NCBI GenBank assembly: GCA_949291295.1
Contig: CASEVE010000003.1
Location: forward strand, 48,244-112,243
Direction: 5' to 3'
DNA length: 64,000 bases
Origin: an uncultured Olsenella sp.
GTDB lineage: Bacteria; Actinomycetota; Coriobacteriia; Coriobacteriales; Atopobiaceae
The first letter of the stretch is position 1; each line of letters begins with the position of its first letter. This document shows positions 8,114 through 16,726 of the stretch, one piece after another. The position numbers were made by a program, and so were the translations under genes. The notes under the pieces were generated by a model. The model made no database searches, had not been told where the DNA came from, and saw only the letters and a program-made list of their open reading frames with translations.

Positions 8114-9356
8114 CACGCACGGGAATCCCGGCCGCGCGGGCGGCCTCGACCAGCCCGGCGTTGCGGGCGTTCATCGTAGCGAACTCGCTCACGCAGCAGA
8201 TGACCTCGCGGCAGGCGAGAAGGACCTCGCGGGCGCGCTCCACTGACTCCGCGCTCACGGGTTCGAAGTCGCGCTCGTAGATGACGTACGTTGCGAGCTG
8301 GCGCGCAATGATGCCGTCCGCATCGTGCTCGTGCAGGACGCCCGTGGCAAACGGCGTACCCTCGCGCGCGAGCTGCCGGAAGCACGCCGCGCCCGAGCCG
8401 CCGCCCGCGATGACAAAGACCTCTGGTGTGCCCTCGGGCCGTGCGAGCTCAACGCTGCCAAAGGTCGGCTCGTAGGCTCCCGGAGCCAGGTCGTAGAGCT
8501 CGGCGATGCGCTCGGCGGTAAAGACCTCGTCGGGCGTCCCCTGGCACAAGACACGCCCCTCACGGATGCAGATCACGTAATCAGCGGCCTTCTGAGCGAG
8601 GTCAATCTCGTGCAGTGATGCCACCACGGCAATTCCGCGCTCGCGCGCCTCGCGCCTTAGGAGCTGCAACACCTCCAGCTGGGAGCGTACGTCCAGGTAC
8701 GAGGTGGGCTCGTCGAGCAGCAGCACGCGCGGCTCCTGGCAGAGTGCGCGGGCGAGAAGAACGCGCTGCCGCTGACCGTCGCTCACGTGCGCAAAGTCGC
8801 GCTCTGCGAGGCCGAGCACGCCCGTCGCGGACATTGCGGAGCTGACGGCCTCATGGTCCTTCTCGCCCAGGACGCCGAGACGCCCGGTGAACGGGTAGCG
8901 TCCAGCTTCCACGACATCTCTGCAGGTGAGAAGCTCGGTTGATGGGCGGCCCGTGAGCATGACGGACATGGTGCGTGCGCGCTCTGCCGCGGGGACGTCG
9001 CCCAGTGCCTGCCCAAAGAGCTCCACGACGCCTCCGAGCGAGCGCAGCTGCCCGGCAACGGTGCGCAGGATCGTGGTCTTTCCGGAGCCGTTGGGTCCGA
9101 TCAGTGCCACCACCTGCCCCGGCCTCACGGCAAGGCAGATGTCCCGTACGAGCGCCCGCCGTCCGTGCCCCACACTCAGCCCCCGCAGCTCCAGCAAAAA
9201 GGGGACGTGTTTTTTCTCTCTGAACTTTTGGGACAGGTTTTGGTTTGCCTGGTTATTCTCGGCAAGGGGCGTGTCGCGGCCTTCCTGCCCATTCTCGACG
9301 GGCAAACCTGTCCCATTTTTTCTGAACGAAAAAACACGTCCCCAATTGACAGTCAT
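8103..9356 (-). CDS. Iron/siderophore-type ABC transporter ATPase with a palindrome-encoded N-terminal insert
   Basis: 417 residues, the ATPase of the importer encoded with the two upstream genes. Walker A is GPNGSGKTT, the signature region reads VSDGQRQRVLLARAL, and Walker B is VLLLDEPTSYLD. A C-terminal extension of about 110 residues (VFVIAGGGSGAACF onward) is Rossmann-like and not part of a standard FecE/BtuD protein. The start at 9356 overlaps the permease stop (ATGA), so only MTV plus residues 52 onward (LLELRGLSVGHG) resemble the family. Residues about 5-52 are encoded by a 143-bp palindrome inserted in frame. The insert lies before the nucleotide-binding fold and may be tolerated. Confidence 0.85.
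   Translation of the reverse strand: MTVNWGRVFSFRKNGTGLPVENGQEGRDTPLAENNQANQNLSQKFREKKHVPFLLELRGLSVGHGRRALVRDICLAVRPGQVVALIGPNGSGKTTILRTVAGQLRSLGGVVELFGQALGDVPAAERARTMSVMLTGRPSTELLTCRDVVEAGRYPFTGRLGVLGEKDHEAVSSAMSATGVLGLAERDFAHVSDGQRQRVLLARALCQEPRVLLLDEPTSYLDVRSQLEVLQLLRREARERGIAVVASLHEIDLAQKAADYVICIREGRVLCQGTPDEVFTAERIAELYDLAPGAYEPTFGSVELARPEGTPEVFVIAGGGSGAACFRQLAREGTPFATGVLHEHDADGIIARQLATYVIYERDFEPVSAESVERAREVLLACREVICCVSEFATMNARNAGLVEAARAAGIPVRVIC
9201..9343. repeat. 143-bp palindromic element inside the ABC ATPase coding sequence
   Basis: The outer arms are perfect 16-nt inverted repeats (GGGGACGTGTTTTTTC at 9201-9216 and its complement at 9328-9343). A second inverted pair lies inside (GGGACAGGTTT and AAACCTGTCCC, with TTTGCC/GGCAAA), around an imperfect central part. 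The element is AT-rich for this genome and interrupts the codons just after the ATPase start without breaking the frame. It resembles the REP-like elements that carry GGGAC-type cores. Confidence 0.8.
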
Positions 9357-10390
9357 CGGCCGGCCCTCCCGCGGAGCATGAGGGCAATCACAATGGGTGC
9401 GCCAAAGACGGCGGTGACGGCGCTCACGGAGAGCTCGACCGGCGAGAAGAGCGTGCGCGCGATGAGGTCGCACCCGCAGCAGAAGGCCGCGCCCGTGAGG
9501 AAGCACGCCGGCGTCACCAGAAGTGGCCGCGACGACCCCACGCCGCGTCGGGCCAGATGTGGTGCCGCGATGCCCACAAACGAGACGGGACCCGCAAAGG
9601 CGGCCACGCATGCAGAGAGCAGGCTCGATACCAAAACGATGAGCATGCGCAGGCCAGCCACGTTGACGCCCACGCTCTGCGCGTACGGCTCACCGAGCTG
9701 GTAGGCGCCGAGGGGCTTGGAGAGCGCAAACACGGCCGCACCCATGGCAAGAACCGCGACGGCAACGATGCCCACATCAGACCACGTAGCACCCGAGAAG
9801 CTTCCGCGTGACCAGCTGTCCAGGTTCACGATGGCCTGGTCATCCGCAAAGGCCACGAGGAAGTTGGTGGCGGCGGAGCAGATGTAGCCCACCATCACGC
9901 CCGCCACGATGAGCATGCTCTGGGAGCGCACACGGCGCGAGATGAGCAGCACAAAGCCCATCGTGACAAGCGAGCCAAGAAACGCCGCACCTACGGATGC
10001 CGCGGGGCTCATGACCTGGCCCGCGCCGAGCACCACGATCATCACCACGGCCACCACGAGCTTGGCTCCGGAGGAGACGCCCAGCACAAAGGGGTCGGCG
10101 ATGGGGTTTGCAAAGAACGTCTGCAACAGAAAGCCGGAGAGCGAGAGCGCCCCGCCCAAAAGCACCGCCTCGATCACGCGCGGAAGGCGAATCTGCCAGA
10201 TGATCTGAGCGATCGTGGAGGGGTTTTCGGGTCCGCCCAGAAGGGTGCCTGCCACCTCGGCCGGTGTGGTGCCCACGCTGCCCAGGCAGAGGTTTGCCAC
10301 AAAAAGCGCGCAAAGAACGAGAAGGATCACAAGGTCGTAAACCACGACCCGTCGTGTCCTTTCGCGCTTGTCGCCTGTTGCCCGCGCCAC
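9353..10390 (-). CDS. FecCD-type ABC transporter permease
   Basis: 345 residues of the FecCD/BtuC family that import iron chelates, heme or cobalamin. Ten or so hydrophobic helices; family signatures include RLPRVIEAVLLGGALSLSGFLLQTFFANPIADPFVLGVSSGA and GPVSFVGIAAPHLAR. The GTG at 10390 begins one nt after the stop of the binding-protein gene and has GGAGG about 10 nt upstream; a longer reading to 10636 is only shadow of that gene. It overlaps the ATPase by 4 nt (ATGA), making a coupled three-gene operon. Energy comes from the ATPase at 8103-9356. Confidence 0.92.
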   Translation of the reverse strand: MARATGDKRERTRRVVVYDLVILLVLCALFVANLCLGSVGTTPAEVAGTLLGGPENPSTIAQIIWQIRLPRVIEAVLLGGALSLSGFLLQTFFANPIADPFVLGVSSGAKLVVAVVMIVVLGAGQVMSPAASVGAAFLGSLVTMGFVLLISRRVRSQSMLIVAGVMVGYICSAATNFLVAFADDQAIVNLDSWSRGSFSGATWSDVGIVAVAVLAMGAAVFALSKPLGAYQLGEPYAQSVGVNVAGLRMLIVLVSSLLSACVAAFAGPVSFVGIAAPHLARRGVGSSRPLLVTPACFLTGAAFCCGCDLIARTLFSPVELSVSAVTAVFGAPIVIALMLRGRAGR

Positions 10391-10391
10391 G

Positions 10392-11600
10392 CTAGCCCAA
10401 CCTCCAGAAGAAGCGGCCGTTCTCGCTTGAGTTGGTGAGCGCTGCGCGCAACTCCTCGATGATGTCGGCCATGCTCGTGATCTGCTGGTAGAGGTTGGAG
10501 TCGCAGGTCCAAACGTCGCCGTTTTGTACGGCGCGGAAGTCCGCGAGCAACCCGTTTTTCTCGACAAGTGCCTCGAGGCTGCTAACGCCCTCGTCGATCG
10601 TACCGTTGTAGATGATGACGTCGGCGTCGCGCGCACCCTCGTAGAAGCGCTCCATCTCCACGGTTACGGTGGTGGGGGAGGAATCGGTGGCGCCCTCCTC
10701 CGCAAAACTCACGTAGGTGCCGCCCGCGGCCTCGATCATCTGGCAGAAGTAGTCGCCCTTGCGGCGCGTCACGGCGGCCCCGTCCTCGTTGATGTAGAAG
10801 AACGCAACGGTCTTGCCCACAGATTCCTGCTGGGAGACGTCCTTTACGCGCGCGGACACGTCCTCGTAGACCTCGGACGCCTTCTCGTCGCGGTCAAAGA
10901 GGGCGCCCATGACACGAATCCACTCCAGGCGACCGAGCATGCTGTCCTCGCGGCTCGACTGCTCCATCACTACGGTCACGCCCAGCTCCTCGAGCTTGGC
11001 GCGCACCTCGGGCACGTGGTCGACGTTGGTGTTCTCAATGGCGAGCGGGCACCCCACGGCAGCGATAAGCTCGTAGTCAGGCTCGCGATAGATGCCGCCA
11101 TAGGAGATGGATCCATCGTCAAGGCGCGCGGTGAAGTCGCTGATGGGAGAGTCCTCCGCCCTGACGGAGGAGACCCCCACCGCGTCGAGGGCACCGATGG
11201 CATCAACGAGACAAATCATTGCCGTGGAGACCAGGTAGACGCTGGAGAGCGGTTGCTGGACAACGCCGACGCCGGGGGCGAGCCCATCTGGGGCCATCTG
11301 GCTCTCGGGCACGATGAGCAGTCGGTCTCCGTTTGCCATGCAGAGAAGCCGGTGGCCGCTCTCATAGGAGTCGAGCGTGAACTGCGTGGCGTGCCCAAGC
11401 TCTACGGGCGTGGTGACGCCTAGGTCGATGCCAAGGTCGGTGTCCCTAAAGCCCTGGGCGCCCTCGTCTTTGACCGTGCTGCCGGATGAGCCTTGGCTGC
11501 CGTCCGCCTCGCCCTTTGCGCCGCAGGCTGCGAGCAGCAATGAGAGCGGGACAAGAAGGCCAATCTGTGCGGCGGTTCGACGGGAGATGGACGTGGTCAC
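10392..11600 (-). CDS. Lipoprotein substrate-binding protein of the iron-type ABC importer
   Basis: 402 residues. An N-terminal lipoprotein signal peptide ends in the lipobox LLAAC, followed by a Gly/Ser/Asp-rich linker (GAKGEADGSQGSS). The rest fits a TroA/FepB-type clamp: SVRAEDSPISDF, AAVGCPLAIENTNVDHVPEVRAKLEELGV, a long helix and a C-lobe ending NLYQQITSMADIIEELRAAL. GTG at 11600 is 6 nt after GGAG. It is the first gene of the importer operon. The ligand (siderophore, heme or corrinoid) cannot be assigned from sequence. Confidence 0.85.
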   Translation of the reverse strand: MTTSISRRTAAQIGLLVPLSLLLAACGAKGEADGSQGSSGSTVKDEGAQGFRDTDLGIDLGVTTPVELGHATQFTLDSYESGHRLLCMANGDRLLIVPESQMAPDGLAPGVGVVQQPLSSVYLVSTAMICLVDAIGALDAVGVSSVRAEDSPISDFTARLDDGSISYGGIYREPDYELIAAVGCPLAIENTNVDHVPEVRAKLEELGVTVVMEQSSREDSMLGRLEWIRVMGALFDRDEKASEVYEDVSARVKDVSQQESVGKTVAFFYINEDGAAVTRRKGDYFCQMIEAAGGTYVSFAEEGATDSSPTTVTVEMERFYEGARDADVIIYNGTIDEGVSSLEALVEKNGLLADFRAVQNGDVWTCDSNLYQQITSMADIIEELRAALTNSSENGRFFWRLG

Positions 11601-11661
11601 GGGGCGCTCCGATTCTCTGAGACGTTGCCTCCATGATACGCCAGGGAGAGGACGGTCCCAG

Positions 11662-13692
11662 CTACTGCCCGCAGAGCGCCTGGCGCACGAGGGTCGCAAA
11701 AGCCGTCATGCCCGAGGGTGTGAGGTGGATCCCGTCATCTTCCAGGTACTCGCTGTGTCCCTCGCTCGCCCCGTGCCAGTCGATGATGCCGACGTTGGGG
11801 TTTTCCGCCGCAAGGCGCCTGAGCACGGAGTTGTTGGAGTCCTGCAGCGGCAGGGGAGCGCGGATGGTGACAAAGTACGTGGGCTTTCCGCCCGCAACGT
11901 CGATAAGCGCTTGGACCTGCGAGTCATCGCGGATGAGGCCGTTGAGCCCCAGGGCAAAAACAACGACCTCGGGGTCAAAGCCCCCTGCAACATCGGCGGC
12001 ATAGACGTCCTGCCCCACGTAGAGCTGGCGGCTTATCTTGCCATCAACAAGGGCGTTGGGGAGCATCTCCCGCAGCGCGGGCGTTGCGCCTTCCGTGACG
12101 GAGTCGCCGATGATAAGGGCGCGGGCGTCGCAGGTTCCTGTTGCGGGGTCAAAGTTCCATGACGTGTAGGGGAGGTTGTCTGGGATCTTCTCCGCTATGG
12201 GCGCGGGCTTTTCCGGCTCGGGTTCCGGCTCGGGCTCCTCTTCGGATTCCGCGGCGCTCTCCGCGCTGGTGTCCGCCTCCTGCCCCGATTCAGCGGGGGC
12301 GTTGCTCGGATCGTCGGTGGACGGGACGGAGTCGCTTTGCTCCGCGTCCTGGTCCTTCTCGGCGTCCTCCTCAGGCTCCTCCGGGGCGCTCACCAGCTCT
12401 GGCCTGAGCGTCTCTGCGCGCTCCTTTGCGATGGCCTGCCAGTCAAACGGTGCCGCAACGAGCAAGCCGGTTGCGCACGCGCCCGCTATGACAAGAACAA
12501 CGGATGCCGCAACAGGAGCGGTTCTCCGTGCGTGCGGAGCCTCACGCCGCCTGCCAAGACGCGCGCTCGGAGCCTCAACCAGCTGGTAGAACACCTCGGC
12601 TACGAGCAGGACAACAAGAATCTGGAAGGCCTGCTCCCACCAGGCGGGCACGGTCGTGCGGGTTGCCGGGTTCATGAGGATGAGCAGCGGATAGTGAACC
12701 AGGTAGATCGAGAAGGAGCGTGACCCCAGGTAGCGAAGGGGGCCAAGTGAGAGCGCGCTTCCCAGGGCGCTGTCCGGACGCTGGGCGCACGCAAGAAGGA
12801 CCGCGCAGATAAGGGCGCAGACCAGATACCCTCCGCGGTACATGAGGGGACTCTCGCCGTTTGCGAGCACGAATCCCGCCCCGAGAGCCCCAACGCAGAC
12901 GGTGCCAATGATGGTTGCCACCGTCGACTTGAGCTTCTCGTGCCGTCCGTTTTCCTGAGTGCCGGGGAACACGAGGGCGACGAGCGCTCCCATGAGCAGC
13001 TCCGCCGCCCGGGCATCCGTTCCGTAGTAGACGCGAGCGGTGTCTCCGAGGGGGTCAAAGAGCAGCGCCATAATCGCACTGGAGGCGGCGATGAGCGCAA
13101 CTGTCGGAACGGCCATGTGCTTGCGGCCATGGAAGACGCGCCCTGCGGCCATGAGCACGAGCGGCCAGATAACATAGAACTGCATGATGACGCCGAGATA
13201 CCACAGGTGCGTGAGCGGCGAGGGGAGCCCCGCTGCCGCAAAGTAAGGGACCTCTCGGAAGATGTATGACCAGTTTCCAAAGAAGAGCGCCGATGACAGG
13301 GCGTCTGCCTGGACCTTGGGCAGAAGGCTCGGGCTCACGAGATAGGTTCCGGCTGCCGTGAGCGCAATGACCACAAGTACGGCCGGAAGCAGGCGCACGA
13401 TTCGTTTGACCAGGTAGCGGGCATAGTTGAAGTTGCCGTGCTCGAGCGACCTCATGACGCTTCGCGTGGAGAGAAAGCCCGTGATCACAAAGAAGACGGT
13501 AACGCCGAGAAAGCCCCCCGGAAGAAGCGAGGGGCGCATGTGGTACAGCACAACGCCTACGATGGCAAGGGCACGCAGGCCATCGATGGCGTTGATGTGG
13601 GCAAACGTGGACAAGGCGCGCTTCTTTTCGGCGCCGGCGTTCTTGGTGGCAGAGAAGTGCTCCGCACTTGTCGTTCTCTTAGTTGGCTTCAT
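11662..13692 (-). CDS. OatA-like acyltransferase (acyltransferase-3 membrane domain plus SGNH domain)
   Basis: 676 residues. Residues about 35-390 form the acyltransferase-3 membrane domain (INAIDGLRALAIVGVVLYHMRP, GGFLGVTVFFVITGFLSTRS, HLWYLGVIMQFYVIWPL). An acidic Glu/Ser/Pro linker (about 440-520) leads to an extracellular SGNH hydrolase fold with ALIIGDSVTEG (Ser nucleophile) and DDGIHLTPSGM (Asp/His). Such two-domain proteins O-acetylate peptidoglycan or other surface glycans. The ATG at 13692 is chosen for its AAGGGGGG ribosome site; the frame runs open to 13737 without a better start. Stop at 11662, 61 bp before the binding-protein start on the same strand. Confidence 0.88.
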   Translation of the reverse strand: MKPTKRTTSAEHFSATKNAGAEKKRALSTFAHINAIDGLRALAIVGVVLYHMRPSLLPGGFLGVTVFFVITGFLSTRSVMRSLEHGNFNYARYLVKRIVRLLPAVLVVIALTAAGTYLVSPSLLPKVQADALSSALFFGNWSYIFREVPYFAAAGLPSPLTHLWYLGVIMQFYVIWPLVLMAAGRVFHGRKHMAVPTVALIAASSAIMALLFDPLGDTARVYYGTDARAAELLMGALVALVFPGTQENGRHEKLKSTVATIIGTVCVGALGAGFVLANGESPLMYRGGYLVCALICAVLLACAQRPDSALGSALSLGPLRYLGSRSFSIYLVHYPLLILMNPATRTTVPAWWEQAFQILVVLLVAEVFYQLVEAPSARLGRRREAPHARRTAPVAASVVLVIAGACATGLLVAAPFDWQAIAKERAETLRPELVSAPEEPEEDAEKDQDAEQSDSVPSTDDPSNAPAESGQEADTSAESAAESEEEPEPEPEPEKPAPIAEKIPDNLPYTSWNFDPATGTCDARALIIGDSVTEGATPALREMLPNALVDGKISRQLYVGQDVYAADVAGGFDPEVVVFALGLNGLIRDDSQVQALIDVAGGKPTYFVTIRAPLPLQDSNNSVLRRLAAENPNVGIIDWHGASEGHSEYLEDDGIHLTPSGMTAFATLVRQALCGQ

Positions 13693-13842
13693 GGTCCCCC
13701 CTTGGTCGCCTGTCATTGTAGCGACCGCGGCGGACAAAGGTGGTTGCCCAAGCGGACTGTCAACCGTTATTCAGAGGACAGCTTCCCTGAGTCTCACATC
13801 CAGGTGTCAAGTGATTGTGTCGGAGGCCGCGCACGGAAAGTA

Positions 13843-13964
13843 GGGGCGGCTTTCGGACGGTTTGGGGTTCAAAAGTGTCCGAAAGCCGCCCGTTTGCCTC
13901 CCGGCGAGAAAAACGGGCCGCTTCCGGACGTTTTCGAGTCGCAGACCGTCCAAAACCAGCCCGT
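13843..13964. repeat. Family C hairpin pair (71-bp period), first locus
   Basis: Two successive hairpins start exactly 71 bp apart. The first (13844-13891) has a perfect 15-bp stem, GGGCGGCTTTCGGAC with its complement. The second (13913-13964) has arms ACGGGCCGCTTCCGGACG and CGTCCAAAACCAGCCCGT with a few mismatches. Each is preceded by a purine-rich GCGAGAAA or CGGAAAG tract. The pair begins 34 bp after the stop of the radical SAM gene (13998) when read in its direction. The rest of the 13693-13997 gap holds nothing else recognisable. A second copy with the same period is at 53.5 kb. Confidence 0.75.
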
Positions 13965-13997
13965 ATTCGTCGGCGTGACAAATCAACCTGACATGTG

Positions 13998-15440
13998 TCA
14001 CAGCTGGGGTTCGGGCTGTGTCGTGAGGTCACGGCCAACGCGGGAAAGACGGGTGACGTCGGTCTCGGCCTGGCCCTCATGCCAGTCTGAGCGCTTGGCG
14101 TGCTCGGGGTCCGCCTCGTCCGTCCACAGACGCTCGGCTACTGGGGCCCATGCCGCCGCAGCTGCCGCGGTCTTCTCGCGCAGCTGCTCGGGCGACTCCT
14201 TCTCCACGAGGTCCGTGGAGTGCGCGCCCGTCTGTGCGACCATGCGCGGCAGGTCGTCCGGGTTCTCGAGCATGGGGCAGGGACGCAGGTGGTTGGTGTT
14301 GAACGGCTGGCTCTCGTAGTACTTCATGAAGAGCGGGGAGCGCAGCGCGTCGAGCAGGCTCACATCGTGAATGTTGGCGTTTGCGTAGTGGATGAACACG
14401 CACGGCTCCACGTCGCCTGCGGCGTTGATGTGCAGGTAGCGACGGCCGCCGGCGATGCAGCCTCCCACGTACTCACCGTCGTTTTGGAAGTCCATCGTAA
14501 AGAGGGGCTTGACGCCGCGCATCTCGCGCACGAAGCGGTACATCCGTTCGCGCTGCTCGGGCGTGGGCATGAGGTCTGCCGAGGCGGCGCGACCAACTGG
14601 CATGAAGTGGAAGTACCAGCAGAAGAGCGCGCCCTTCTCGATCATCCAGTCCATGTTCTTTTCGGTGGCAATGGCGTCGGCGTTGGCGCGCGTCCAGCAT
14701 GCGGAGATGCCAAAGGGGAGCTCGTGCTTGCGCAGCAGGTCCATCGCGCGCTCGATCTTGGCGTAGGTGCCGTCGCCGCGGCGCGCGTCGGTGGTGTGCT
14801 CGTTGCCCTCGGCGCTGATGGCGGGCACAAAGTTGGCCACCCGAATCATGTCCTGGCAGAAGGTCTCGTCGATGAGGGTGGCGTTGGTGAAGCAGAGAAA
14901 GACGCAGTCGGGGTACTTCTCGCAGATGCGGATGAGGTCGTCCTTGCGCACGAGGGGCTCGCCGCCGGTGTAGATGTAGATGTGACAGCCGAGCTCGCGG
15001 CCCTGGTCGATAATCGAGCAGATGTCCTCAAGGGAGAGGTTGAGCGCGTGGCCGTATTCGGCCGCCCAGCAGCCGGTGCAACGCAGGTTACAGGCGCTCG
15101 TGGGATCCAGAAGGATGGCCCACGGGATGTTGCACTGGTACTTCTCGCGTGCTTTTTCCTGGACGGGCCAGGCGAGGATGTTGGCGTCTACGATAAGGGC
15201 CTTGAGCAGGCGACGGCGAACCTCGGGATTAAGATGGAAGGCCTTGAGGATGAGCTGGTACCAGTTGCTGCGGCTGTCGATGGCGCCTCTGAAGGCGGCA
15301 CGCTGGGTGGGGAAGACCTTTGCCGGCGTGTACTTGTCGATCGTGTCCATGATCTTGGGGATGCGCGCCTCGGGGTCCTCGTCTACGTAGTCAATGAGCT
15401 TGCAGAGGGCGGCGCGCTCAGCCGTCTGGGAGATTGACAT
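13998..15440 (-). CDS. Radical SAM protein
   Basis: 480 residues. The radical-SAM cluster motif is CNLRCTGC (CxxxCxxC) near residue 118. A YIYTGGEPLV glycine motif for SAM binding and FAISAEGNEHTTDARRG-type strand motifs follow, and a C-terminal Cys-containing stretch (GGCIAGGRRYLHINAAGDVEPCVFIHYAN, then LRPCPMLENP) resembles SPASM/twitch-type clusters. An N-terminal helical part of about 100 residues precedes the barrel. ATG at 15440 has GAAAGGA upstream. No peptide or partner gene is adjacent, so the substrate is unknown; it may be an anaerobic methyl- or peptide-modifying enzyme. Confidence 0.85.
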   Translation of the reverse strand: MSISQTAERAALCKLIDYVDEDPEARIPKIMDTIDKYTPAKVFPTQRAAFRGAIDSRSNWYQLILKAFHLNPEVRRRLLKALIVDANILAWPVQEKAREKYQCNIPWAILLDPTSACNLRCTGCWAAEYGHALNLSLEDICSIIDQGRELGCHIYIYTGGEPLVRKDDLIRICEKYPDCVFLCFTNATLIDETFCQDMIRVANFVPAISAEGNEHTTDARRGDGTYAKIERAMDLLRKHELPFGISACWTRANADAIATEKNMDWMIEKGALFCWYFHFMPVGRAASADLMPTPEQRERMYRFVREMRGVKPLFTMDFQNDGEYVGGCIAGGRRYLHINAAGDVEPCVFIHYANANIHDVSLLDALRSPLFMKYYESQPFNTNHLRPCPMLENPDDLPRMVAQTGAHSTDLVEKESPEQLREKTAAAAAAWAPVAERLWTDEADPEHAKRSDWHEGQAETDVTRLSRVGRDLTTQPEPQL

Positions 15441-15779
15441 CTCTGTGTCCTTTCGTCTGGCACGATCTGCCTTAGTTCGGCTGCCAAACATATACCCAAA
15501 TATGAGTTAAACCTCATCTGTGGAATATCGACAATGTGTCTTCCGTGAAGCGGGGGAGGGTGTGCGTTAGTCAACAGAAGTCGGGAAGATGTGGCCGAGT
15601 AGCGGTCTCCGCCTTCGTTTGTTAACAGGAAAATGAACGAAACATGAAGAAACAGTGAATTATGCGGTACTGTGCTAATTGCCTTAGTGTTACGTATTTG
15701 TTTCGAGTAGATTTCTTAATCGAGAAACGATGGCCTCGTGGTCAGCCCGGACCACGAGGGCGAGAAAAAGGAGGAAGCC
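15441..15779. other. 339-bp intergenic region, AT-richer, divergent promoters
   Basis: The gap between the leftward radical SAM gene and the rightward small gene at 15780 is clearly less GC-rich than its neighbours. It must hold the promoters of both. Apart from the hairpin at 15734-15759 I see no open frame with a ribosome site, no RNA gene and no recognisable riboswitch. Confidence 0.5.
15734..15759 (+). promoter_or_regulatory. Leader hairpin before the small gene at 15780
   Basis: CCTCGTGGTC and GACCACGAGG form a perfect 10-bp stem with a 6-nt loop, ending 20 nt before the ATG and just upstream of the AAAAGGAGG ribosome site. It may be an mRNA-stabilising or control hairpin, or a protein-binding palindrome; the sequence does not say which. 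Confidence 0.5.
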
Positions 15780-15929
15780 ATGGGCAGCAAGCTTAACGAC
15801 CTGTTCACGCGTCTCTTTGCCAAGGACACCGAGTCCAAGGTCAAGCGTCTTGAGGAGGACAAGCACTTCTCTCCGGCGAGAGCCGAGCTTGCCGCCCAGG
15901 TTGGTCTGTCGAGGCTGCCCATCGCGTAG
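15780..15929 (+). CDS. Small basic/amphipathic protein of unknown function
   Basis: 49 residues (MGSKLNDLFTRLF, then a charged helix AKDTESKVKRLEEDKHF, ending GLSRLPIA). The ATG has a strong GGAGG 6 nt upstream, a leader hairpin before it and a terminator-like hairpin after it, so it is probably a real monocistronic gene. The sequence is highly charged with an amphipathic helix and no membrane segment. No family recognised. Confidence 0.6.
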   Translation: MGSKLNDLFTRLFAKDTESKVKRLEEDKHFSPARAELAAQVGLSRLPIA

Positions 15930-15953
15930 TTGATTTCACGGTTTTGCCTGTTG

Positions 15954-15986
15954 TGGGCCAAGGGGAAGAAGATTCCTCTTGGCCCA
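15954..15986 (+). terminator. Hairpin terminator after the small gene
   Basis: TGGGCCAAG (15954-15962) pairs with CTTGGCCCA (15978-15986), with an inner GGAA/TTCC pair, followed by AT-rich sequence. It ends 37 bp before the TetR start. Confidence 0.6.
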
Positions 15987-16023
15987 TAATTGTGTGGTGC
16001 AACGTATCGAGGCAAGGAGAGAC

Positions 16024-16653
16024 GTGGAGCAGGACGAGAAGAGCTGCCGGCGTATGGACCGACGCGTTCGGCGTAGCCGGCGCGCCATGATGGATGCCTT
16101 TGACCGGCTCATTGTCCTGACGCCGCTCGACCAGATCACGGTGAGCGCCATCGCCCGAGAGGCAGACGTAGATCGCAAGACCTTCTACCAGCACTTTGGT
16201 ACGGTGGACGGCCTTCTTGACGCCATTGCGGAGGAAGTGGTCTCAGGGCTTCTCGACGAGGTGGAGCTGGCTACGAGGGAGCGCGTCGAGATGGGTGAGG
16301 ATGTTCGCCCGCTCAAGGCGTTCTTTGAGGCCCTCTCCGAGCATCTGAGCAAAAACGAGTCGCTTCAGCAGAGATACTGCGAGCACGTGCCCGCCGAGCT
16401 GCTGTTTGACCACTTGGCGCGCCCGCTTACCCGTCAGATCGTCGAGCGCGGGTTTGTTCGCGGTGATCTTTCGGCCGAGCATCTTGAGATGCTGCTTGCG
16501 TTTGGGCTCGGCGGGCTCTTCTCGCTGTATCGCTGGTGGCTCATTTCCGACAGGAGCGTTCCCCTTGCGGAGGTAACGCGATGCGCGAGCACGCTCGTCG
16601 AGGGCGGAATTGCGGCATATACGGGGCAGCGGACGGCGCTCACGCACGAATAG
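16024..16653 (+). CDS. TetR/AcrR-family transcriptional regulator
   Basis: 209 residues. The N-terminal HTH (about 35-60) reads ITVSAIAREADVDRKTFYQHFG, the typical TetR recognition helix ending in YxHF. The C-terminal domain is helical with an aromatic stretch LGGLFSLYRWWLI, resembling the regulators grouped with DhaS-type TetR proteins. GTG at 16024 is preceded by AAGGAGAGAC; the open frame further upstream covers the terminator hairpin and is rejected. The ligand and target are unknown; neighbours are a small gene upstream and a convergent universal stress protein. Confidence 0.85.
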   Translation: MEQDEKSCRRMDRRVRRSRRAMMDAFDRLIVLTPLDQITVSAIAREADVDRKTFYQHFGTVDGLLDAIAEEVVSGLLDEVELATRERVEMGEDVRPLKAFFEALSEHLSKNESLQQRYCEHVPAELLFDHLARPLTRQIVERGFVRGDLSAEHLEMLLAFGLGGLFSLYRWWLISDRSVPLAEVTRCASTLVEGGIAAYTGQRTALTHE

Positions 16654-16654
16654 G

Positions 16655-16687
16655 CCCCGGACCCGCAGTTCGGTGCGGAGTCCGGGG
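16655..16687. terminator. Hairpin between convergent TetR and USP genes
   Basis: CCCCGGAC (16655-16662) pairs with GTCCGGGG (16680-16687), with an inner CGCA/TGCG pair. It lies between two convergent genes and could terminate both, although there is no long T-tract. Confidence 0.5.
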
Positions 16688-16726
16688 TTGGGGAGCGCGG
16701 CCGCGCGCCGGGCGGCATAGGTGCCG

